From Prostheceraeus crozeri (taxonomy: Eukaryota; Platyhelminthes; Polycladida; Euryleptidae): a stretch of DNA of 64,000 nucleotides. Position 1 is the stretch's first letter; every line of letters begins with the position of its first letter. The stretch is taken from positions 62,001 to 126,000 of the forward strand of contig CAJQUW010004584.1 of the NCBI GenBank assembly GCA_907163375.1. Direction: 5' to 3'. This document shows, one piece after another, positions 13,416 to 25,735 of the stretch. The notes under the pieces were generated by a model that saw only the letters and a list, made by a program, of their open reading frames with translations, was not told the origin of the DNA and searched no databases. Made by a program: the position numbers and the translations under genes.

Positions 13416-13649
13416 CATATGGAAAAGGTGCAGCTGGTACCAAAAGTTAACATACAGGGATGATAGAGACGTTTTCGGACTTTGAATATTACATAGTCTT
13501 TTCAAACGACTATAATAAGTCTCCAAAACAATGGAAAAAACGTCAATCACCGAAAAATAAATTTCAAAATTTTCCATTTGCATCACTAAGCATGAATTTT
13601 TTTGATGCAGCAATGGTCAAAATGCACAACTTTGCATAGGAGAGTTAAA

Positions 13650-14620
13650 AATGTTAAAAAATTACAGTTGTGTGAGTCAACGTGGTGTTGAACAACTTGA
13701 GAGAGGGCGATATACACCCAGGTAAGGAATTCCACACACTGACACCACGATGAGCGAAAATGAGTCCTCTACAGTTCAGCTATCGTGAGACTTCAATTTG
13801 AGACAATATCCTGGGATAGGAACTCGACAACAAATACCGAATAATTAGTAATTCGAAGGGAGTATCAACAGGATTGATACTATTATATTTACTAATCTCA
13901 AATCAAACACAATTCTCCGTTTTCGTGGAGAATATAAATTTAGGGTCTAAAGGTCGATAGTCATTGTATCGAATACTTCCTCCATGACAAGCAGTTATTA
14001 TTATAACCCTGCATGCATTTATAATTGGCACACAAAGCGCGGAGGCAACCGGAGTTCTTGCATAAAGTGTCGTTGATTTTCTCAATAATTATATCCTTGG
14101 TAAGATAGGGAACAGTATTCTACCTTGGGCACGGTACTCTATCACGGTACGAGCAAATGAATAATAGGCTTTCATCAGCCGATACGGATCGTTCGCGGTG
14201 AAACACTTCAGAACAAAATATGATTTTGAAGAGACTTTAGGAGCAACGGAGGCAATGAAAGATGAAAATTTTAAGTTGCCGGAAAGTAGAACACCTATGC
14301 TACAAATTTCCGTAGAACTAGCTGGATATTACAACATCAGCAGAATTAGTTTTGCGTGAACACAAGTTTTTAACAAGGTTTATAATTCTACATTTAGATA
14401 AACTTTTGGTGTTTACTTGTCAACTATTAACCCAGTCACAAAAGCTATTCAAAGATAACTGAATCTTAGAAAACACCACAACGTCCGTACGTATCTGAGA
14501 GAGTTTTGAGTTAATCGCAAATAGATCAGGCAAATGTCGCTTGTAAATACAAGACAATGAAAAGGTCCCAGAACGGAGCCTTGAGGAACTCCATATAAGT
14601 CCACCATAGTACATGGCTTC
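13650..14620 (-). pseudogene. Decayed LINE reverse transcriptase (minus strand)
   Basis: On the minus strand, near 14600, the reverse transcriptase motif B region reads LYGVPQGSVLGPFHC. Downstream a thumb-like MKAYYSFARTVIEYRAQ lies near 14160, and near 13750 a C-terminus reads RGVSVWNSLPGCISP, the usual LINE ending of the V-W-N-S-L-P type. The pieces are in different frames with several stops between them. The 5' end is truncated just before motif B, with no motif A upstream. This is a dead Jockey/CR1-group-like copy. Confidence 0.6.
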
Positions 14621-14624
14621 AATT

Positions 14625-15330
14625 AATATATTACTTATGAACTACATAAGGCCTCAGTCACACGTGAAGCAAAGCAAACCTGAGCACTCCGAGCAAACGT
14701 ATGTCCTTAAGCTATTAAGGAAAAGCCTGCTGTGTGAATCAAGCTTTCCTGAGAAAACAAGAAAATCATGCGCAGGAGAAAACTGTCTATCTACTACGAT
14801 CATAATATTGGACAGGGCGTCGCACGACTGGCCACGTGGAGAAGTTCTCTTCAAACTTCCTTTAATATCTGGTGCTCAGGGCGGCGTCCTTTTCCCTTCT
14901 CAATATGCAAGTAGTTGCTGCAGATTGTCTGGACATCAAGAATCCTTTTATTGGTGGAGACACAAAAAGAGCCCTACGACAACTCCATTCGAAAGCAGTT
15001 TGGATCCTTTGATGTCATCTGTAAGCGATACCAAGTACACACACGTCCCTGTCTTTTACTGCGCTGTAAGCAAGTAATTCTCCATCTCCTAATGTAAAGC
15101 AAACCATCATCAGTATGGATTGAAATATCCAAAAATATTAGAGAAAGAAACCTTCTCGAATGTTTAACATTAAATAGTAGGCACGTTGCAAGATATGCAT
15201 CTGGATTTCCTGAATAATAGCTGAAGTCTACATACATGTACACCGTAACTCAAATCAAGGAAATTGCATGAAATGGTGACACCGTGACTATGAGTCAACT
15301 CAGTCAACATGAGACACAATTCAGCGGTCT
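14625..15330. other. No gene recognised
   Basis: The 154-codon plus-strand open frame at 14613-15077 has no domain signature and overlaps the start of the neighbouring minus-strand LINE. The rest shows nothing I can name. Confidence 0.35.
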
Positions 15331-15332
15331 GA

Positions 15333-15680
15333 GTGCGTGAAAGACCTTTGAATCCACATCTCGAAGGATCTCAAATTCTCACGGCACATTATCCTTTGTG
15401 TCAAGAAAGCCAACAACGTTCTTTCTGCCATCCTGCGGACTTTCATGTCAAGAGACCCTAACGTACTTATGAAGCTTTTTAGCTCTCCAGTTCGCCCACA
15501 CCTGGAATATGCCGTCCCAGTTTGGAATCCATCCTTACCTACAGACATTGGTCTGATCGAACATGTGCAACGGCGCTTGACTCGGAATATTCATGGCTTA
15601 ATTTCCATTCCATACGAAGAACGACTAAGACATTTAAATCTACCATCCTTCCAATGTCGTCGACCTGTCCGTATGTACTC
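15333..15680 (+). pseudogene. LINE reverse transcriptase thumb/C-terminal fragment
   Basis: From 15336 the frame reads CVKDL, one stop (TGA in place of a likely glycine codon), then IHISKDLKFSRHIILCV and KKANNVLSAILRTF. It continues through VRPHLEYAVPVWNPSL and IEHVQRRLTRNIHGL to YEERLRHLNLPS. This order is the conserved block after the YADD motif in Jockey/CR1/L2-group LINEs. Similarity is lost near 15675, and a tail of short TATA-rich repeats follows to about 15810. The 5' end is truncated and the copy is inactive. Confidence 0.7.
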
Positions 15681-15814
15681 ATGTTTCCAGATTGATGTTT
15701 TTTTAATACATTGGAACCAGATGAGTGCGGTTCCATAACACATTTAAGCAACATATGCGCCTACTTCCTTTTTCAAACCGGAGTTGGTACTTATATAATA
15801 ATATATAGATTATA

Positions 15815-17500
15815 TAGATAATCGTTCAAAGATTGATTGACTATGATTTGCCGGCACATTTTGTGAAGTGGATTTATGACTACAGTGCATCTTCGATTAT
15901 CCGGATGGTCAAAACCCAAAACCCAATAGGTCAGTCAAAGCCGGATAAGCGAATTTTTAAATCCCATGTTAGCAAAATCTTGTGGGCTTAGGTCAAAGAC
16001 ATTTGATTATATACCAAGATCCACGTAGAATATGATCTACATATATCCATATAATCTGTATGCATATATCCATCCTGCATATCTACCTAGAATGTAATAC
16101 TTGATATATTTGATTCCGGTTCTTCGACTGTTTAATGAAATTATGAGCATCAATTATACATGTCTGCTATATATTCACTGTCGTTCCTATTAAAGCACAT
16201 AAATACACGTACACAAACAATGACCGTGAACTGAGACCATGAATTGAAAGTGATTTATCGATTTATCAGAGCTGTATCCCAGCTTTGACTAGCATGCATA
16301 ACCTACTTAAGAATGCTCCAATCATTTAGCTGCTTGCCTATTATTTGACTCAGGCGAGAACCGCACATTGAGCAAAAATTAATTGCTGGTAAAGCAAGAG
16401 TACTTCATGTACGTGTTACCTAAAGAGGAGAGGAATGCTAAAATGAACATTTGATTCCATGTATGTACATGTACATGTTTTGATGGAATCACGGAGAATC
16501 GAACGGATTCTGAAATTACGTCCGGATAATGGAAATCCGGATAATCGGTATCCGCATAATCGAAGATGCACTGTATTTATCTTCTCGTTCGCAATACGTA
16601 AAGGTTGGTGTATCTTGCAGCAATCTTGCATCTATGACATCAGGCGTACCTCAAGGCTCAATCCTCGGTCCGTTTCTTTTCTCATGTTGCAACCTCCACC
16701 CTGTCAATTAGTGATAGCTCACATTGTCATATGATCAAATATGCCGACGACATGAACTTATGCTTTCCTCTATTTAAGAACTGTGATAATAAGCATGTCC
16801 TAAAAGAGCATGAGCGAGTATTGTCTTGGTCTCAACAGCATGACCTGCGGAAATGTAAAGCGCTGCTGACTATCAAGAAATTCGCTGCTTTTGATGATTT
16901 TGTGGCGCCAAATGTGTCGACAGTTAAAGAACTACCCATTCTCGGTGTCCGGTTCAACTGCAAAGGAACGTGGTCAACTCATGTGGACTCTGTGCTTCGA
17001 ACTTCTTCACGGCGTTTTTATGCGTTGAGGACCCTCCGTCGAACCCTTAGCAATAGCTCAATGACGCTTTTGTATTATTCCTTGATCAGGTCACTGATTG
17101 AATACTGTGCTGCGCTGTTCTTATCTTTGTCTGCCCATGATGCCATGAGACTTGACCGTCTACAGCGGTGATTTCATAGATTGTTATGTGGAAAAGGTTG
17201 TGACAATAATTGTTTGCCTGATCTTTCTTAACGTCGCATACTTTTGAGTCAAAGATTTTTGAGTACGATTGTGACTCAGTCGCACATTTTGCATGATTTG
17301 CCTCCTAACATGTCTACTTCTGGTCGATTTCTCTTGCCTATGCGTAGAACTGTCCGTAGAAGTAATAGTTTCATTTTAAAGGTCTGCTCTATGTATAACA
17401 ATCATTTTCAAAGGAAATAATTTTAGTGAATTTGGATTGGTAATCAAACTTAATTGTCTTTGGCAATTTCTACTTGTAGCCTTGTCGCAATTCGCTTCGA
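15815..17500 (+). pseudogene. LINE reverse transcriptase copy split by a Tigger-like MITE
   Basis: Coding similarity starts near 15815 (LIDYDLPAHFVKWIYD), is interrupted by the MITE at 15883-16573, and resumes as YLSSRSQYVKVGVS followed by MTSGVPQGSILGPFLF (motif B). After a frameshift come IKYADDMNLCF (catalytic YADD near 16740), LGVRFNCKGTWSTHVDSV and LIRSLIEYCAALF. The rest is readable to about 17420 through stops. The 3' end carries AATAAATCGCTTTATTTA. The YADD is retained but the frame is broken in several places, so the copy is dead. Confidence 0.72.
15883..16573. mobile_element. pogo/Tigger-like MITE inserted in a LINE
   Basis: The ends are inverted copies starting CAGTGCATCTTCGATTAT (23 of 24 positions match). 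TA flanks each side at 15881-15882 and 16574-16575, as expected for Tc1/mariner-superfamily insertion. The TATCCG-rich termini resemble pogo/Tigger elements, whose ends read CAGT...CTCGATTATCCG. The 691-bp element has no transposase gene, so it would have needed one in trans. Removing it with one TA restores the reading frame of the LINE around it. Confidence 0.8.
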
Positions 17501-17793
17501 AATAAATCGCTTTATTTATGTTAGATGCATCGAGGAGAGCTCCCAGATCAATTTCTTTAAAAGTGATGCTAAAAAGATATACAAGACCGACGTTCCGGAG
17601 TAAATAACTTTTATCACAAATCGGTTTTCTCGCGGGTACATATTTTCAGTACTGGCTTTGAATAAACGCTTGAATTAAGTAAAACGTGGGAGTGCTCCGT
17701 ATTGCACTTAACAAACATATTTTGATATTTTATTCAACTTTTGGACTAAGAAGTCGATGGATTGGTCGAGAAAGAAAATTTTAAGATACTCAC
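17501..17793. other. No gene recognised
   Basis: Short AT-rich interval between the LINE tail and the candidate minus-strand exon. Confidence 0.4.
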
Positions 17794-17929
17794 GTATATC
17801 ACCGGCTTCTAATTTGAATGAGATAGAGCTCTTTCTGCAACTACACGATGGATCGGACGAGAGCGTATACGTTCGAGAGCCCCAGGCTTGAATGTAGTAT
17901 GCTCCATGGTAGAATTCATGTATAAATTT
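17794..17929 (-). CDS. Probable host exon, minus strand, unrecognised gene
   Basis: On the minus strand an open 136-base segment lies between the acceptor TATATTTCAG and a consensus donor GTGAGT. It encodes about 45 residues beginning KFIHEFYHGAYYIQAWGS and including SSDPSCSCRKSSISFKLEAG. The sharp splice sites and balanced composition argue for a real exon, entered in phase 0 and left in phase 1. A possible neighbouring exon start (GYRYSWKYTVPDS after TTTGCAG, near 18178) has no good donor. The phase is compatible with the minus-strand exon ending at 45835. Membership in one gene spanning about 28 kb of repeats is speculative. Confidence 0.4.
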
Positions 17930-20520
17930 CTGAAATATAAGATGCAACACAGTGGATCAAGCAATTCTGGTCATAAGTAATTAAACGATTTCTAGTCATA
18001 ACACTGCCTTCAAAACGCAATAGCACATGAAATCGTTCAACTGACAGCAATAAAGAGAATCGTAAAAATGATGATGTACAAGCAGGTTATGCAGAATTGG
18101 TAAAATAATCGAATTTTTGAAAAAAAACTTGAAGGAATCCGGGACCGTATATTTCCATGAATATCGATATCCTGCAAATTGCAATAGAAACAAAATTGGT
18201 CATATCCATACAGGTCGGATTGTTAGATACCTGTGTTATCTAGAGCGGACATAAAATATTTCCAACATGTATTAATAACGGAGACAAAATGAATTGAAAG
18301 CAGAGTCATTTATGAATGTGTCATTCAGTGTTTATAGTTTGCAATTCTGCTTGTGGATCCATCAGAAGGAGAACTTTCAATATTTAATAATTACTTACAT
18401 TGGACGTATGCAACAACAATATGCAACATCTCTCATTGATGCTATATCATCGCATCAATGAATTGTACCTAAACATGATTGGAACTGCAGTAAATATTGT
18501 GAAAGATAAGTCACGAAGAGTCTACCAAATAGAGCAGAAAATTTTTGATAAATTGGTAAACAAGTGGATGTTTTATAGAATGAGACTGGTGTCTTGATAA
18601 CATAAAAGATAATTCATCCGAAACGATTATCAATTTATGAAAATCAGTAACATGGCAGACAAATAATGATGAAATCACAAAATCGCCTGTAGAATCGTCT
18701 GGAAACATGCTGGAATATCACCCTGCTCCGGATCAATCATGCAAAAATGGAAGCATTTCTCATACGATGATGAAAGTCATCCCAGTAGCCATTTATAATA
18801 GAATATAATGCTTACTAATTTAAATTATTAGTTAAAGTAGTCCTAATGAGGACTGATGGCGTTGTCCAATCCGCAAGTTTACAAAGGCAATGCTACTGTA
18901 ACCATTGGATTAATCAGTTCTTAAAAGAACTCAATGTAGCTTTCTCGTGGCAACGAATTAAAATTGATCAGCTTTGGCCCAATATCTGGTAAAAGTGGAA
19001 ATCTTAAGACTTGTAATACTACTCATTCTTACTGTAAATATACTAATACCACAGATTCAAAACACTGCCGTATACACGTTCAAAACAGACGTCTAATATA
19101 CTGTACCGACTGCAGATGCTGATAGTGGAAATAGAATAGGACAATGGTCACCATAGGTTAAGGAAATGAAAAATGGATATTATAAAACAACAGGAAACCG
19201 ATGAATAAAAATTGGAAAGGTGGAGGTAAAATATGGAAATACAACGATGCTACTACACCGATTACAAGTGAACTATATCTGACACTACACAAAGCAATGG
19301 TAAGAATGGATAAGTGGAAAGTGGATAATGGAGGTAAACAATAGAACTACAATGACACTCTACTACACCGAAAGCAATGAAACTATACACACTATACCTA
19401 AGACTACACATGGAAAATACTATTTCTTCACTTGAATATGTTATCGCCAGTTTCTTCATCCGTCTATAATACTTCATGTAATTCCACATTTCTTCATTTG
19501 AATTACAATACATCGACCACTACTTCAGCTACCGATTAAGGGATATAAAACATATGCTCATGAAACATGCCTGTGGGCATTGAAATAAACTGTTTATCTG
19601 AAGTTCGCTAGAATGGAAATTGACTCAAGGTCGCGGCACATCCGGGGGAACTAAGTTGGGGCATGAAGAACCAATTAAAAGCTTCGATTTACTCATGTGA
19701 CTGATTCTAACCCAATGATACAGACGTTGACAGCTGTATCTAAGTGAAAATGTGTGCGATTTATGTGCCGTTATTGTGCATTACATGAAGCTTAATTTCC
19801 ATTCCAGAGGTTTTATTGTTGTTAATTTCTATGCCTGTGGGTACAAGATCAATTTGCATAATTTTCTTTCATATCGTCTACAGGCTTTGTTGACGGTCAA
19901 TTTTCAATCATATTCAAACAGATGACATATCTCATTTGAATCCCATTCTGCGTGAAAAATGTAGGTTATACGGCATTTGCATCAGAAGTTATCTCACCTG
20001 AACTAGACCCGCTGTCACAGTCCAGACTGGTGCCATCCTAGTCATCTATTGTCCTACCTAGAACAAGAGAGAACAATAGCATAGCTATCTGATCTCATCT
20101 CTATGGTCATACCTTTCAAAATTTCAATACCTTTGAATGGACTGTTTTCAATTGAAAAAAGCAGGATACTTTCCAGAAGAATTGGAAACTGTGCCTATCA
20201 TTCACCATGAGAATCGACAAGGAACCAGTGGTACTTCTATTTATACAACAGGAAGGTACATCATCCATTCATGATCTTACGATTTTCAATAGAATAGTAC
20301 GAACTTAGGTGACCAGCAAGACCTTTGAATTCAGACGTTTGTGTTGTCTATGCTATACTATAAACCATGCTTTCAACTAGTTTTGTCGCATCACATGAAT
20401 TCGCGTTTGCTGAAGTTTACACCAGTGTACTACACGACTTCATCGATGAGAAATCCTATTCTGACTATTGGGCGCGAAATTCGCGATCAAAGTTTACAGA
20501 AACAGCAACACTTCATAAAA
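17930..20520. other. No gene recognised; one short tandem duplication
   Basis: Mostly unassigned AT-rich sequence. The only structure noted is at 19205-19415, where two diverged copies with a 110-base offset share GGAGGTAAA and TACTACACCG followed by a Thr/Tyr-codon-like ACACTA-rich stretch. Confidence 0.4.
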
Positions 20521-20925
20521 TTTACTTTCTTATGCACTTCTATCTCGTAGTAGTCGTGTCAACCTATGCAAGATGGTAGAAAGTCATCAATATTTTCCAA
20601 CATTTTTTAATTGATGATTTCCTGTGTTAAAACATGAAAAATGCAACATGACGATGAAGAGAACAAGTGCATTGCAAATAAAATAATTAAATATTGAGAT
20701 GCACCTTCAGCTGAAAAATGGGAACAGATTTGAATAGCTGTAACTTCATCCTTCCTTTACTTTCTTATGTGCTTCTATCTCGTACATGTAGTCGTCGTCT
20801 CATCTCACAAGATAGATGAAAGATATCAATATTTTCTGATTGCTGATTTACTTTGATAAAACATGAAAAATATGGAGACACAAATGAAAATACAACGACA
20901 TGTGTAACTATTAAATAAGTACATA
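20521..20925. repeat. Two-copy direct repeat, offset 235 bp
   Basis: The segment starting TTTACTTTCTTATG at 20521 recurs at 20756. Shared blocks include CTTCTATCTCGTA, ATCAATATTTTC and AAAACATGAAAAATA/GC. The copies differ by many substitutions and small indels, so the duplication is old. It ends at the left border of the Tc1 element at 20928. Confidence 0.55.
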
Positions 20926-21184
20926 TACAGATTGTTTCATAAAAAATGGATCACCCTTAAACATCGCCTTAACTTCAACTTTGTCTAACTCCGCCAAACT
21001 TGAACGAATTTCTCTGAAATTTGGAAGATATGTCAGTTGTGCTTACTAATATCATTGTTGGAAATTTCAAGCATGAATATTGAGTTGTTTTCCTGTTATA
21101 GATAAAAAAGTAGTAGATAATTTGATCTTCATTTAGCAATGTTACACAAAATCATACCTCACTCTTATAAAATTACATTTGTTT

Positions 21185-24100
21185 ATTACACTTGCCATTA
21201 TTTATTACACTTACATTTTGCCATTACACTTCATCGAAATGGCCGATGGTAGACGAAGCAATGAACTCGCAGTTGCGCGTGGAGATGCAGAATTCAAAAC
21301 CAATGATTCGAATGGTGAAGAATGCAGAATCGTTCTGCGAAACGCGTTACTCGCTCCGAAGTTCAAGACAAGTCTATTTTCTGTCCGGTAGCCGTTGATG
21401 CAGGAGCCATGGTGCTGTTCAACAAGGAATCTTCTGAGCCTGAGAGCGGGAGAATCCATCATCAAATTCGTGGAGAAAGGACCACTGTATTATCTCCCTG
21501 TCGACTCCTACTCAAAGTGTGCAGTTACAAGATCTCTATCTCAATGGCATCAAGCTCTTGGTCACATGAATTACGAAGACCTGTTGAAACTCCAAGAAGT
21601 GACAAATGGCATGAAGATATCCGACAAAGAAAGACCTCCTCACTGCAAGACGTGTACACTGGGCAAGCAAACAAGAACTCCAAATGCAACGATACAAGAA
21701 TTCCTCATGCAACAGAACCATTACAAAGAGTGCATTCAGACTTATGCGGTCCAATCGATCCCATTGCTCGCGGTGGCTACAAGTACGTAATGAACTTTGT
21801 TGACGAATATTCGAGTATGGTGTTCCTCTACTTCTTGCGGTCCAAGGATGAGACAACACAAGCGCTCAAGAATTTCCTATCCGATGTTGCTCCAATCGGT
21901 CGACCCAAAGAAATCCACAGCGATAATGGTCAAGAATATGTCAATCAAGAATTTCAAAATGTCCTACAAGACAATGAATCAAGCAGGACGACTACGGCCC
22001 CCTACTCGTCCTACCAAAATGGAAAATCTGAACGCATGTGGCGAACACTGATGGAGACTGCACGGTGCCTCATTGCTGAAGCCAGCATTCCAAAGTTCCT
22101 CTGGTGCTATGCAGCAAGACACGCTCAATATCTTCGAAATAGAAGCTACCAAAGAAGGACGAAGAAGACGGCCTATGGACTCTTCACTGGTATAAAACCC
22201 GACATACAAGGAGTTCATGCGTTTGGTTCTTCTTGCCAGATCTACAAAGAAGGCCAGAAAGGCAAAGCTCGATGCTAGAGGAGAAGATGGAATTTATCTT
22301 GGCATCGATCCAGGAGTCAAGCCCCCCTGTTTTTTCACATCCTGAAGCGATCGACTAACCAGATTGTGTCCTCAAGAAATGTGCACGTATTTGATCAAGT
22401 TCCTGAGCCGATGGTTTCCGAAGAAATATCCAGGATTCAAGATCAAACAATTACAAACGAGTTGGATGAAACGGGCGAAATTCAAGAAGCTGATTCCACG
22501 AGAGAAGGCATTCCGGCAAGAGAACGAAGACCTCCTGAGTACCTAAACTATGATTGCTTCACGACAATAAATTACGCTTATTCGGCAGTTGCAAGCCTCC
22601 TACTACATACGAAGATGCAATTAACAATTAGAACTCAGATAAATTGAAAGCGGCAATGGATTCAGAAATGCAGAATAAAGAAAGAAATGAAACCTGGTAG
22701 CTCGTGAAGATGTCAGCGGAAAAGAATTTGATACTAGGAAAATGGGTATATACAATCAAGCAAGGAGAAAAAAAATTAAATGACAAAGATAAGGCTGTGT
22801 ACAAGGCTCGATACGTGGCGAAAGGGTACAGTCAAACTTACGGTACAGAGTTTGACGAAACCTACAGTCCTACAACCCGATTTACAACTATCCGCGTTCT
22901 TCTTCAAAAAGCTGCAAACGAGAAGTACTTCTGCACCAGATGGATGTCAAAGCAGCCTATCTCAATGCACCTATTGACAAAGAACTCTACATGGCCCAAC
23001 CTAGCGGATTATGGTCATAAACGGGTTGCGAATGGTGAGAACCCTGCATCTGTCGTACTCAAGAAGTCGATATATGGACTCAAGCAAAGTGGTCGGAATT
23101 GGTTTGCACTCTCAACGGAATTCCTCGAATCGGGTTTGGGCTTCGTCCAGAAACAACGTGGTGATTTCCATGTGTATATTCCAAGGATAAGACGAAAATC
23201 GGCAAATGCACAATACTCTTCTGGGTGGACGACATCATTATTGCATGTCCGGACCTGTCTCGAAATCATTCGAAGTAAAAGCCTTACTCAATAGCTTGCG
23301 GTTCTAAAATGGACGATCGAGGAGAGCTGCGATGGTGTCCTCGGTATAGACTTCAAGCGACTTGATGAATGGCAGGCTATCAATGGGATCAAGATCGTTA
23401 CGTGAACGTTATCCTTCAACGGTTCGGGATGGAGAATTCGAAACCTGTGAAGACGCCTGCTGATCCTGCTATCAAATTACAAAAAAGCAACCACAGAAGA
23501 TATGCAAAGAATTCGGCAAACATCAAATTCAATTACAGATCAAAGCAGTTGGCTTACAGTCTGAACACCCCTATATCACGAGTGCGCTACGCGTATGACC
23601 GGACATATGCTGGATAGTATCTCGATTATCCCAATTCCTGGACCAAACGCTGGCTACTCACACATGGTTTGCCTGGCAAGCGCGTACTACGCTATCTCAA
23701 AGGCCACTCGTCGAAGAGTGGTCAAAGTCAGCTGATATTCCTCAACCTCGAACGCGATGTTTGAGTGGCTATCAGACTCGGACTTGGGGGCAACGATCCT
23801 GACGACCGGGGGGGGGGGGGGGGGGGGGGGGGAAGTCAACAACAGGATTTATCTTCTGCTGGTGATCTTCACCAGTGAGCTGGAAGACGAAGAAGCAGTC
23901 AGTCTGTTGCGCTGTCTACATCCTGCGAGGACGGTAGTAGACGTGGGCTATGGCGGAGGCTGCGAACGAAAGAGGGGCAGTGTATATCTACGACAAACTC
24001 ATTCTAATCTGCTTGGATTTGTGTGCGATCAACCTACTAACATTTTCTGTGATAACCAAGGGAGCATTGAAATTACAAGCTAACAATGGTTAAGCAGCAT

Positions 24101-24727
24101 ATGCCGATCTGAAGCACATTGACATTAAATATCATTTTGTACGTGATTTATACTCGGCATTACCCTTTTTTTCATATGTAGAGTCTGAAAACAACATGTT
24201 CTGATTTCTTAACCAAACCCCTTGGTAATTTCCTAAATTTTCTGATGTAATACGTAAACTTCGGATTGTAAGGGGGGTGTTGATAAGTTTACAATTGTTT
24301 TGGTTTTTTGTGTTTCTTTTTAGATAAGTTATCTGGGATAGTTCCATTTCTTTTATCTTGATTTGGTGTGTCGTTGTGCGAGGGCTTTTTCTGCTGTTGT
24401 TATCAATCCTTGTTCAGGTTATTTTATTCAAGTTCATGTATTTGACAACTACAATTTTATTTTTCATTATCATCATGTTACTATAATTTCATCCCAAGTA
24501 GAGTCCTTTCATAGTATATTCATGTACATTCATTGTTCATGCTAGTTATTGTTGTTTCAAGATATCAAACACACTGTCGTGTAATGATTTTTCTGGTCAC
24601 GGTCTAATACGTTGTTGAGATGTACTCTCCCATATAAATGCTTGCTGCATGCATGACATGTGCTATCCTGGTGAAATACAGTACAACTGCGCACGCACGA
24701 GACGCCTTCTCTATGAAAACCTCAAGA
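21185..24727 (+). mobile_element. Ty1/copia-type LTR retrotransposon fossil nested in Tc1
   Basis: Recognisable parts, in copia order: pre-integrase region (about 21240-21700), integrase core (about 21720-22260), reverse transcriptase (about 22700-23300) and RNase H remnants (to about 24100). A polypurine tract at 24270 is followed by a probable 3' LTR at 24278-24724 that starts TGTTGATAAG. No 5' LTR or gag was recognised, so the copy is 5'-incomplete. It is broken in many places. A 25-base G run lies inside it. It inserted after the Tc1 copy, since the Tc1 sequence resumes on its right. Likely old, but the age cannot be measured without paired LTRs. Confidence 0.8.
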
Positions 24728-24973
24728 CCTTTGTTATGTAATATGTTGTTCTACAAGCCAAAAGCTATCAAGCAAAACAAAAATAAAGAAAATCGGTCAA
24801 TCAGAGCCAGTATAGCACCATTATTCATCAACAATAATGTAACTGCTACATGTGATTAACTGGACTTCATGTTCCATAGCTTCCTGACTTCGTTGCGGTG
24901 GTGTTGGCAGCACTCCAGATTGCTTTCAGCTAGAAATCTATCTCTTACCGGTTGAAAACAATACAAAGCACAA

Positions 24974-25735
24974 ATGAACAATAACGAGATCGCATTCACA
25001 AAAGGCAAAGTGTCAGCCTTCTTAGAACTAGGGTTTTCTTTGCGAGCTACAAGCAAGCGACTAAATGTCCCTTACACAAACGTGCATCGATGGCATAATG
25101 ATGATTTTCGACTCTGTCGTAAAGAGGGCTCTGGTGCTTGTCCACGCCAAAACAAATCCCAAACGTTGATTAGAGGACCGCCTAATTTTGAGATTTGTTT
25201 TAAAGTTTGATCCAAGGTCTCTCTGCGTTAAATCTGAGGTATTCGGCGATGCACTAGATCTCGTCTATTGTCAAAAATCCACTATTCGTAGATAGATGAC
25301 TTAGTTGAGTTCGAATTTCAAGAGCTAGTAAGAGGCCCTCTCAGATCGAATTTATCAGATCAGCGAATACAAAAAGTACGTTGCTCAGATCGGGCAAGAT
25401 AGAGTCATTGTACACTGAGCGAAATCAATGTGATCGGGTTTGTACGGCACTGAATCGAGGACATCAAGTCCGGCTGAAGGATTAGGGGCTTATGGCAAAA
25501 CGATTATCTGGCCTAGCGTCGTTCTCGATGACTCTGAATCCCATAGAAAATGTATTTGGGATGTATTCCTTAAAACGTAGACGTTCGTCTGTTTCACTGT
25601 ACCTACAGATGGCGTATCACTACTTACGTCACTGCTTAAAAAAGAGTAGTGGAGAAGTTAGATCAGTCAAAAATCGCAACGTGATATCATCGAATCTTTT
25701 GTTAAATGCCTCTAGACGAATTTTGGTATGATGTC
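24974..25735 (+). pseudogene. Tc1 transposase remnant (copy 2)
   Basis: It starts MNNNEIAFTKGKVSAF, nearly the same as the intact transposase at 55706-56701, and keeps the helix-turn-helix portion to RLCRKEGSG. It then loses frame. Only scattered downstream pieces remain: the D-L-N-P-I-E-N block appears near 25535 as LNPIENVFGMYSLKRRRSS. Much of the DDE domain is deleted or shifted. This is a DNA transposon gene inactivated by several indels and stops. Confidence 0.75.

Noticed and set aside
20367-20579. Plus-strand open frame with a hydrophobic C-terminus as a membrane-protein exon
   Set aside because: The acceptor and donor are poor, and the end of the frame lies in a direct repeat.
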